A DNA stretch of 41,377 nt from an uncultured Sphingomonas sp. (lineage in GTDB: Bacteria; Pseudomonadota; Alphaproteobacteria; Sphingomonadales; Sphingomonadaceae), in assembly GCF_946477935.1 (NCBI RefSeq), contig NZ_CAMLAC010000008.1, forward strand, positions 1-41,377. Reading direction: 5' to 3'. Each line of letters begins with the position of its first letter. Positions within the stretch are counted from its first letter, which is position 1. This document shows positions 35,610 to 41,377 of this stretch, piece by piece. The notes beneath the pieces were generated by a model. It made no database searches. It was given only the letters and a program-made list of their open reading frames with translations, and had not been told where the DNA came from. The position numbers and the translations under genes are program-made.

Positions 35610-36008
35610 ATGGGGTACTGGCTGCTGAAGTCCGAGCCGGACAGCTATGGCTGGGACGATCTGGTCCAGGGTGGCGGCACCGAATGGGACGGCGTCCGCA
35701 ACGCCGCCGCCGCGAAGCACCTGCGCGCCATGGCGGTGGGGGACGACGTGCTGATCTATCACAGCGGCCGGGACAAGGCGGCGGTCGGCCTTGCCCGCAT
35801 CGCCCGAACCGCCCGCCCCGACGGCGAGGGTGATCGCTGGGTATCGGTGCGCGTTGAACCCGTACGCCCCCTCACCCACCCCGTCACCCTCGCCGCGATG
35901 AAGGCCGAGCCTGCGCTCACCGACATGGCGATGCTGCGCCAGTCGCGGCTCTCCGTGTCACCGATCGGCGACGCCGAATGGCAAGTGCTGATGCGGATGG
36001 CAGGTTAG
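35610..36008 (+). CDS. EVE domain-containing protein
   Basis: 132 residues of the EVE (PUA/YTH-like) fold, relatives of thymocyte nuclear protein 1. Motifs are YWLLKSEPDSYGWDDL at the N-terminus, WDGVRNAAAAKHLRAM, GDDVLIYHSG, AVGLARI and MLRQSRLSVSPI near the C-terminus. EVE domains are thought to bind modified bases in DNA or RNA. ATG 35610 is chosen because the fold starts right there; an earlier in-frame ATG at 35583 adds nine unrelated residues. Its stop overlaps the convergent AroE-like gene. It stands alone, not fused to a nuclease, so a restriction role is not indicated. Confidence 0.88.
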   Translation: MGYWLLKSEPDSYGWDDLVQGGGTEWDGVRNAAAAKHLRAMAVGDDVLIYHSGRDKAAVGLARIARTARPDGEGDRWVSVRVEPVRPLTHPVTLAAMKAEPALTDMAMLRQSRLSVSPIGDAEWQVLMRMAG

Positions 36009-36817
36009 CCCCGCGCGAACGCCGCCGCTTCTTCCACCTGCGCTTCCGTCGGGCGCACACCGGTATAGAGCACGAACTGCTCCAGCGCCTGCAACGTCGC
36101 GACCTCGGTGCCGGTGATCACCCGCTTGCCCGCTTCACGCGCCGCGCGCAGGAACGGCGTCTCGGGCGGGTATTGCACCACGTCGAAGGCGATATCCGCC
36201 AGTGCGATGCTTGGTTCCGGGAAGGCCAGCGCGTCGGCATCCGCCCCCGTCATGCCCAGCGGCGTCACGTTGACCAGGATCGGCGCCGTCACATCCGCAT
36301 CGACAGACCAGGCAAAGCCATACAGATCGGCCAGCGCGCGTCCCGCCGCAGCGTTGCGGGCCACGATCGTGCCATGCGCGAACCCCGCATCGCGAAACGC
36401 CGCCGCGACCGCCTTGGCCATCCCGCCCGATCCGCGCAGCACGAAGGGCGTGGCCGGATCGATATCGGCGATCAGCGCCCGCACCGCGCCGTAATCCGTA
36501 TTGTGTCCGGTCAGGCGTCCGTCATCGTTGACGATCGTGTTCACGCTGTCGATCGCCGCCGCGCTCGGCGCCAGCCCATCGATCAGCGCAATGACGGCCT
36601 CCTTGAACGGCATGGAGATCGCGCAGCCGCGGATATCCAGCGCGCGTATCCCCCCGATCGCGGCAGCCAGGTCGGTCGTGCTGAACGACTTGTAGACATA
36701 ATCCAGCCCGGTCAGTTCATACAGCCGGTTATGGAAGCGTGACCCGTAATTGCCCGGCCGTGCGGACAGCGACATGCACAGACGCGTATCGCGCCCGATC
36801 GGAGGTTTCTGCGTCAT
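36005..36817 (-). CDS. shikimate 5-dehydrogenase-like protein
   Basis: 270 residues of the AroE family, NAD(P)-dependent. The substrate domain has CMSLSARPGNYGSRFHNRLYE and the catalytic-lysine block ISMPFKEAVIALID; then DSVNTIVNDDGRLTGHNTDYGAVRAL with the conserved Asp in NTDYG. The nucleotide loop is LRGSGGMAKAVAAAF rather than the usual GAGGAA, a deviation seen in AroE-like paralogues. It therefore may be a paralogue acting on quinate or another shikimate-like compound, not the housekeeping AroE. ATG 36817 starts at MTQKPPIGRDTRLC; earlier residues derive from the repeat element upstream. Confidence 0.85.
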   Translation of the reverse strand: MTQKPPIGRDTRLCMSLSARPGNYGSRFHNRLYELTGLDYVYKSFSTTDLAAAIGGIRALDIRGCAISMPFKEAVIALIDGLAPSAAAIDSVNTIVNDDGRLTGHNTDYGAVRALIADIDPATPFVLRGSGGMAKAVAAAFRDAGFAHGTIVARNAAAGRALADLYGFAWSVDADVTAPILVNVTPLGMTGADADALAFPEPSIALADIAFDVVQYPPETPFLRAAREAGKRVITGTEVATLQALEQFVLYTGVRPTEAQVEEAAAFARG

Positions 36818-36858
36818 GCTCCGCCGTTTAGCGGATCGTGGGCGGTGGGGGAAATCTG

Positions 36859-37068
36859 GTTCACGCGAAGACGCGAAGACGTTTTGGTTCACGCGGAGGC
36901 GCGGAGGCGCGGAGAGGATGCGCCCGGCATCGCCGTTGCGGATCATCTCGACCGGGAGACATGCCGCGTCCGTGATGGAAAGGGAGCCTTCGGCTCGCGC
37001 ATCCCCTCCGCGCCTCCGCGCCTCCGCGTGAACTCCTCTTCTTCGCGCCTTCGCGTCTTCGCGTGAAC
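36859..37068. repeat. nested 210-bp inverted repeat built from GAAGACGC and GGAGGCGC iterations
   Basis: Outer arms 36859-36881 and 37046-37068 match at 22 of 23 positions; inner arms 36887-36922 and 36998-37033 match at 35 of 36. All four arms end in GTTCACGCG or its complement and then iterate short units: outer (CGAAGA)n type, inner (CGGAGG)n type. A 75-bp unique-looking centre (36923-36997) contains no gene I can support. It fills the gap between the AroE-like gene and typA (36818-37104) and abuts the typA terminator. Similar TTCACGCGGAGGC-type sequences are, as I recall, dispersed in other proteobacterial genomes. Confidence 0.85.
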
Positions 37069-37096
37069 AAAAAAGGCCGGACGTTTCCGCCCGGCC
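37069..37096 (-). terminator. terminator of typA
   Basis: On the minus strand GGCCGGGCG-GAAA-CGTCCGGCC (one wobble) is followed by six T, 8 nt after the typA stop. It touches the end of the palindromic repeat. Confidence 0.85.
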
Positions 37097-37104
37097 CCTT
37101 CGTC

Positions 37105-38946
37105 TTATGCCGCTTCCTTCGACCGCGCCGCGCGCTTGCGCTCGTTCGGGTCCAGGTGGCGCTTGCGCAGGCGGATCGACTTGGGCGTCACCTCCACCAT
37201 CTCGTCATCGTCGATATAGGCGATGGCCTGTTCCAGCGTCATCTTCTTCGGCGGAGTCAGGCGGATGGCGTCGTCCTTGCCGCCCGACGCACGGAAGTTC
37301 GTCAGCTGCTTCGCCTTCATCGGATTGACCTCCAGGTCATCCGTCTTGGCGTTCTCGCCGATGATCATGCCCTCGTACAGCGCCTCGCCGTGACCGACGA
37401 ACAGGATGCCGCGATCCTCGAGCGGCCCCAGGGCATAGGACTGCGCCTCGCCCGCACCGTTCGAGATCAGAACGCCGTTCTTGCGGCCCTCGATATTGCC
37501 CTTGTGCGGGCCATAGCGCTCGAACAGCCGGTTCATGATGCCGGTGCCGCGCGTGTCCGACAGGAACTCGCCGTGATAGCCGATCATGCCGCGGCTGGGT
37601 GCCGAGAAGGTGATGCGCGTCTTGCCGCCGGTCGACGGACGCATGTCGGTCAGCTCGGCTTTGCGCAGGTTCATCTTCTCGACGACGGTGCCCGAATGCT
37701 CCTCGTCCACGTCGATGATGACGGTCTCGTACGGCTCGGTACGCTTGCCGTTCTCGTCCTCGCCGAACAGCACGCGCGGGCGGCTGATGCCCAGCTCGAA
37801 GCCCTCGCGGCGCATCGTCTCGATCAGCACGCCGAGCTGAAGCTCGCCGCGGCCCGCGACTTCGTAGCTGTCGCGGTCGGCGGCTTCCGTCACCTTCACG
37901 GCGACGTTCGACTCGGCCTCGCGGAACAGGCGGTCGCGGATCATGCGGCTCGTCACCTTGCTGCCCTCGCGGCCCGCCATCGGCGAGTCATTCACCGCAA
38001 AACGCATCGACAGCGTCGGCGGATCGATCGGCTGCGCGTGCAGCGCCTCGGTCACGCTCGTATCGGCGATCGTGTTCGCGACGGTCGCGACGGTCAGGCC
38101 GGCCAGCGAGATGATGTCGCCCGCCTTCGCCTCGTCCACCGGCACGCGGTCCAAACCACGGAACGACAGGATCTTGGACGCACGACCGGTCTCGACGACG
38201 TTGCCGTCGTTATCCAGCGCATGGATCGGCTGGTTGGTCTTCACCGTGCCCGAATTGACGCGGCCGGTCAGGATGCGGCCCAGGAAGTTGTCGCGGTCCA
38301 GCAGCGTGACCAGGAAGGTGAACGGCGCATCCACGTCCAGGTTGGGCGGCGGCACATGGTTCACGATCGTCTCGAACATCGGGATCAGCGTGCCTTCACG
38401 CGCGTCCATGTCGGTCGACGCATAGCCGTTACGGCCCGAAGCATAGAGCACCGGGAAGTCGAGCTGCTCGTCATTCGCGTCCAGCGACACGAACAGGTCG
38501 AACACCTCGTCCAGCACTTCCTGGATGCGCGCGTCGGGGCGGTCGACCTTGTTGACGACCACGATCGGCTTCAGGCCCAGCGCCAGCGCCTTGCCGGTCA
38601 CGAACTTCGTCTGCGGCATCGCGCCTTCCGACGAGTCGACCAGCAGGACGACGCCGTCGACCATCGACAAGATGCGCTCCACCTCGCCGCCGAAGTCGGC
38701 GTGGCCGGGCGTGTCGACGATGTTGATCCGCACGCTCTCGCCGCCGTTCGGCGGGGTCCAGTCGACCGAGGTCGGCTTGGCCAGAATGGTGATGCCACGC
38801 TCTTTTTCGAGGTCGTTGGAATCCATCGCACGTTCTTCGACGCGCTGGTTGTCGCGGAAAGTGCCCGACTGGCGGAACAACTGATCGACCAGCGTCGTCT
38901 TGCCGTGATCGACGTGCGCGATGATCGCCACGTTGCGGAGGCTCAT
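37105..38946 (-). CDS. typA: translational GTPase TypA/BipA
   Basis: 613-residue ribosome-binding GTPase involved in 50S assembly and stress adaptation. G1 AHVDHGKTT (10-18), G2 RGITI, G3 [12 protein letters not shown]4 NKVDR, then the EF-G-like domains and the BipA C-terminal domain with [18 protein letters not shown] and the end [24 protein letters not shown]. The frame is open to 39327, but [18 protein letters not shown] at 38946 is the family start, preceded by AAGAGA. It diverges from the telA gene with a 166-nt gap containing no feature I can name. Confidence 0.96.
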   Translation of the reverse strand: MSLRNVAIIAHVDHGKTTLVDQLFRQSGTFRDNQRVEERAMDSNDLEKERGITILAKPTSVDWTPPNGGESVRINIVDTPGHADFGGEVERILSMVDGVVLLVDSSEGAMPQTKFVTGKALALGLKPIVVVNKVDRPDARIQEVLDEVFDLFVSLDANDEQLDFPVLYASGRNGYASTDMDAREGTLIPMFETIVNHVPPPNLDVDAPFTFLVTLLDRDNFLGRILTGRVNSGTVKTNQPIHALDNDGNVVETGRASKILSFRGLDRVPVDEAKAGDIISLAGLTVATVANTIADTSVTEALHAQPIDPPTLSMRFAVNDSPMAGREGSKVTSRMIRDRLFREAESNVAVKVTEAADRDSYEVAGRGELQLGVLIETMRREGFELGISRPRVLFGEDENGKRTEPYETVIIDVDEEHSGTVVEKMNLRKAELTDMRPSTGGKTRITFSAPSRGMIGYHGEFLSDTRGTGIMNRLFERYGPHKGNIEGRKNGVLISNGAGEAQSYALGPLEDRGILFVGHGEALYEGMIIGENAKTDDLEVNPMKAKQLTNFRASGGKDDAIRLTPPKKMTLEQAIAYIDDDEMVEVTPKSIRLRKRHLDPNERKRAARSKEAA

Positions 38947-39112
38947 AAGGTTCTCTTGTTCGGAAAAGGGATGTTGCGCGCGCCCATAGCCGAAATGCCC
39001 GCCCGCGGGAAGGGCAGTCGATCGATACACGGCGATATATTCAAGCAACACACTTGAAGCGCGCGCCGTTCCTCGCCAGACTCGCATCGAAGGCACTGGA
39101 GATGCAAAGCAG

Positions 39113-40330
39113 ATGGCGACCACCCCCGAAACCGTGCAGGAGCTGAAGCTTACCCCGCCCGATCCGGTGCCGACCGTCGCACCGGCCAAGGCCGCCGGGC
39201 TGGTCCCCGTCGATGAGAAGACGCGCAGCCAGTTGAACACCCGCGTCGACGGCTTCGTCGCCGAACTGGTCGCGCAGGACGTGAACAGTCCCGAATTCGG
39301 CCGCCGCGTCGATGCGATCACCGCCATGGGGCAAAAGGAAATTCGCGAGGCGGCGGGCCAGTCGAACCGCTTCCTCGACCGGCCGGTCCGCGCGATGGAT
39401 CAGGAATCGGGCGTCGGCAAGGATCTGACCGAACTCCGCCGTCTGGTCGAAAGCCTCGATCCCGGCCGCCAGGGCAATCTCTCCGCGCCCAAGAAGCTGC
39501 TCGGCATCCTGCCCTTCGGCAACAAGATGCGCGATTATTTTGACGGCTATCGCTCGTCGCAGACGCATATCGCCGCGATCCTGAAGAGCCTGTCGTCGGG
39601 CCGCGACGAACTGCTGATGGACAATGCCGCGATCGATACCGAGCGGGCGAACCTGTGGGCCGCGATGGGCCGTCTCGAACAGATGATCCACCTGTCGCAG
39701 ACCATGGACCAGAAACTGGAAGATACCGCCAACGACCTGGACCATAGCGATCCGGCCAAGGCCAAGGCGATCCGCGAGACCGCACTCTTCTACACCCGCC
39801 AGCGGACGCAGGACCTGCTTACCCAGATGGCGGTGACGGTGCAGGGCTATCTGGCGCTCGATCTGGTCAAGAAGAACAATGTCGAGCTGGTAAAGGGCGT
39901 CGACCGCGCCTCCACCACCACCGTCTCGGCGCTGCGCACCGCGGTCACGGTGGCGCAGGCCCTCGCCAACCAGAAGCTGGTGCTCGATCAGATCACCGCG
40001 CTGAACACCACGACGGCCAACATCATCGATTCGACCGGTAAGCTGCTGCGCAGCCAGACCGCGCAGATCCACGAGCAGGCCGCCGCCTCGACGATCCCGC
40101 TGGAAACGCTGCAACGCGCCTTCCAGAACATCTACGACACGATGGACGCCATCGACACCTTCAAGCTGAAGGCGCTCGATTCGATGAAGACCACGGTCAC
40201 CGCGCTCGGTTCGGAGGTGGAGAAGTCGAAAGGCTATATCGCCCGGGCGGAGGGTGCGCAGCAGGGCAACCGCCTTTCCGGCCCCGGCGCGACATCCTCG
40301 TCGTCATCGTTCAAGCTGGAGGCGCTGTAA
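39113..40330 (+). CDS. TelA/KlaA family protein (toxic anion resistance family)
   Basis: 405 residues matching the TelA family (PF05816): a largely helical soluble protein. Segments: MDQESGVGKDLTELRRLVESLDP, LLGILPFGNKMRDYFDGYRSSQTHIAAIL, the central IDTERANLWAAMGRLEQMIHLSQTMDQKLE, and NNVELVKGVDRASTTTVSALRTAVTVAQALANQKLVLDQI, which is the family hallmark. Originally linked to tellurite resistance on plasmids; chromosomal members have a wider, ill-defined envelope-stress role. The C-terminal tail is a short Ser-rich stretch. It starts a two-gene unit with the next gene (6-nt gap), mirroring the Bacillus xpaC-yaaN pairing. Confidence 0.88.
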   Translation: MATTPETVQELKLTPPDPVPTVAPAKAAGLVPVDEKTRSQLNTRVDGFVAELVAQDVNSPEFGRRVDAITAMGQKEIREAAGQSNRFLDRPVRAMDQESGVGKDLTELRRLVESLDPGRQGNLSAPKKLLGILPFGNKMRDYFDGYRSSQTHIAAILKSLSSGRDELLMDNAAIDTERANLWAAMGRLEQMIHLSQTMDQKLEDTANDLDHSDPAKAKAIRETALFYTRQRTQDLLTQMAVTVQGYLALDLVKKNNVELVKGVDRASTTTVSALRTAVTVAQALANQKLVLDQITALNTTTANIIDSTGKLLRSQTAQIHEQAAASTIPLETLQRAFQNIYDTMDAIDTFKLKALDSMKTTVTALGSEVEKSKGYIARAEGAQQGNRLSGPGATSSSSSFKLEAL

Positions 40331-40336
40331 GCCGAC

Positions 40337-41068
40337 ATGCCCACGCCCCGCTCCCAGGAAGTCGATGCGCAGATCGAGCGTGCCCGCGAGGTGATGGCGC
40401 GCATCTCGCAGGATTATCGCGGCGCGGGGCGGCGCGTGCGGCGCAAGGCGACGTCGCTGCTCCGCCGGCTGATCGCGATCGCGCTCGCCAATGCGGCACT
40501 GTTGATCGCGGCAATCGTCGCCGGGCTGATCCTGCCCGGCGGCATCGGCCTGTTCGGCGCGCTGGCGGTGATGTTCCTGATGGTCGCGGTGACGCTCGGC
40601 ATCGCGCTCGCCCCCGCCGGCCGCGCCCCCTCCCCGGCCAAGCTGGCGCAGGTCGATATCAAGGCATTGCCCGCGCAGACCGAACGCTGGCTGGAGGCGC
40701 AGCGCCCGATGCTGCCCGCCCCCGCCGCGACGCTGATCGACCGCATCGGCCTACGTCTGGAAACGCTGTCGCCGCAACTCGCCGCGGTGCCCAACGACAG
40801 CGAGGAAGCGCATGAAGTCCGCCGCCTGATCGGCGAGCAACTCCCCGCCTTCGTCCGCGATTACGAACGCGTGCCCGATCCGCTGCGCCGTGTAGAGCGC
40901 AACGGCCGGACGCCGGACGCGCAACTGGTCGATGGCCTGCGCCTGATCGAACAGGAAATCGCCGACATGACCGGGCGGCTGGCCCAAACCGACCTCGACA
41001 GCCTGTCAACCCGCGGCCGCTTCCTCGAAATGAAATACCGCGAAGGCGAGACCGAAGGCCCCGCCTGA
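40337..41068 (+). CDS. two-helix membrane protein, XpaC-like candidate
   Basis: 243 residues. Arg-rich N-terminus with a helix (QEVDAQIERAREVMARIS), two adjacent membrane segments (about 45-66 and 70-92), then a soluble helical part with ETLSPQLAAV, EEAHEVRRLIGEQLPAFVRDYERVP and a final LSTRGRFLEMKYRE. This layout, and its place right after a TelA-family gene, fits the XpaC-like family (5-bromo-4-chloroindolyl phosphate hydrolysis protein), whose true function is unknown. The family call rests mainly on context and overall shape, so it is tentative; that the gene is real is clear from the 6-nt spacing and codon bias. Confidence 0.7.
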   Translation: MPTPRSQEVDAQIERAREVMARISQDYRGAGRRVRRKATSLLRRLIAIALANAALLIAAIVAGLILPGGIGLFGALAVMFLMVAVTLGIALAPAGRAPSPAKLAQVDIKALPAQTERWLEAQRPMLPAPAATLIDRIGLRLETLSPQLAAVPNDSEEAHEVRRLIGEQLPAFVRDYERVPDPLRRVERNGRTPDAQLVDGLRLIEQEIADMTGRLAQTDLDSLSTRGRFLEMKYREGETEGPA

Positions 41069-41071
41069 GGA

Positions 41072-41236
41072 TCAGGCGCCGCCGATCCCCTCGATCACGG
41101 TGCCGCTACCGCCACAATCCGGACAATCGCCATCGTCGATCGTCCCGCTACCACCGCATCGCGGACAGACATTTTCGCCGGTGCCGGGCGTCCCCTCGGG
41201 CGCGACGTCACCCGGATTGATCGGTTGCTGAGCCAT
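41072..41236 (-). CDS. 54-residue zinc-ribbon protein with two CxxCGGSG motifs
   Basis: A short gene found by reading the minus strand. AGGAG lies 8 nt before ATG 41234-41236. The product has a Pro/Gly/Glu-rich first 22 residues, then CPRCGGSGTI and CPDCGGSGTV, two knuckles like those of the DnaJ central domain (CxxCxGxG), probably together binding one zinc. No signal or membrane part. It converges on the XpaC-like gene with 3 nt between the stop codons. Likely a zinc-dependent binding or chaperone-accessory peptide; function unknown. Confidence 0.8.
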   Translation of the reverse strand: MAQQPINPGDVAPEGTPGTGENVCPRCGGSGTIDDGDCPDCGGSGTVIEGIGGA

Positions 41237-41289
41237 CAACAGTCTCCTCGCCCGATCAACGCATTACCAGCCCACCCGCTCCCCTTTTT

Positions 41290-41377
41290 CCCTCTCCCCT
41301 TGTGGGAGAGGGAGGGGCCCGCCGCGAAGCGGTGGGAGGGTGAGGGGCCGCCCAGCAATGCAACGGCAACCCCGAAC
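41290..41377. repeat. REP-like intergenic palindromic repeat, copy 2 (cut by the window edge)
   Basis: CCCTCTCCC-CTTGT-GGGAGAGGG (41290-41312), then AGGGGCCCGCCGCGAAGCGG and TGGGAGGGTGAGGGGC, the same unit and order as copy 1 at 34627-34728. After the shared GCCCAGCA the copies diverge. The element probably continues past the right edge. Confidence 0.75.

Noticed and set aside
35610..36008. EVE-domain protein as part of a modification-dependent restriction system
   Set aside because: It is a stand-alone EVE domain with no McrBC-like or HNH partner; neighbours are metabolic and hypothetical genes.
36845..37066. Short open frames on both strands in the palindromic element (FTRRRE...RLRVFA type)
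   Set aside because: Both strands give similar peptides simply because the DNA is palindromic; no ribosome site and no family. Such frames are common annotation artefacts of this repeat type.
37063..39057. A 664-codon plus-strand frame opposite typA
   Set aside because: Same artefact; the minus strand encodes full-length TypA with all GTPase motifs.
39113..41068. TelA-family pair as a plasmid-type tellurite resistance (ter) operon
   Set aside because: No terB, terC, terD, terZ or other ter genes are nearby; the pair sits in core chromosome beside typA.

Overview
The window is about 41 kb of high-GC chromosomal DNA, most consistent with a sphingomonad (Alphaproteobacteria, Sphingomonas or close relative). 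The basis is gene content and order: yajC-secD-secF-Mth938, bamD-recN-ligA, a cpdR-type regulator beside an N-formylglutamate amidohydrolase-family gene, SapC, a large Oar-like TonB-dependent receptor whose N-terminus carries an EIVISASR TonB-box-like motif, and a small RNA that looks like the alphaproteobacterial SuhB/alpha-r8 family. I see no prophage, insertion sequence, integrase, CRISPR array or biosynthetic cluster. This is core genome with a few unusual non-coding elements.

Layout. 1-4 kb: a leftward operon for valine catabolism (3-hydroxyisobutyryl-CoA hydrolase, enoyl-CoA hydratase, 3-hydroxyisobutyrate dehydrogenase) with alanine racemase as its last gene. 4-11 kb: small metabolic genes (dienelactone hydrolase, glutathione S-transferase, DUF1289 protein, DEAD-box helicase, a secreted hypothetical protein, a GlcD-like flavoprotein, SapC, cytochrome b561), ending in a structured small RNA. 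11-15 kb: N-formylglutamate amidohydrolase, CpdR, tRNA-Val(GAC), an exported DUF3857/transglutaminase protein and tRNA-Pro(GGG). 15-18.3 kb: the Sec accessory operon yajC-secD-secF plus an Mth938-like gene. 18.3-21.9 kb: a family 4 glycosyltransferase, an S41 lipoprotein protease and mannose-6-phosphate isomerase. 22-27 kb: bamD, recN and ligA. 27-32.6 kb: the TonB-dependent receptor followed by a LytS-type histidine kinase and a LytTR response regulator. 32.7-37 kb: a YheS-like ABC-F ATPase, DUF3297, a Tyr-rich repeat protein, an EVE-domain protein and an AroE-like dehydrogenase. 37-39 kb: typA/bipA. 39-41.2 kb: a TelA-family protein, an XpaC-like membrane protein and a 54-residue zinc-ribbon protein.

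The Sec operon, BamD and the TonB receptor all serve the cell envelope. RecN and LigA serve DNA repair and replication. CpdR, the LytS/LytTR pair and the sRNA are regulators. Many transcription units end in clear hairpins, and both tRNA genes share a TTGCG(C/T)-N17-TA(A/G) promoter arrangement.

The least ordinary items are: a nested 210-bp inverted repeat at 36859-37068; the SuhB/alpha-r8-like sRNA at 10786-10892; a hairpin that shows the ribosome binding site of the S41 protease gene in its loop (19555-19577); a roughly 240-bp island of foreign-looking codon usage inside secF; a dyad upstream of the TonB receptor; and the TelA/XpaC-like/zinc-ribbon neighbourhood at the right end. No single large undescribed system stands out.
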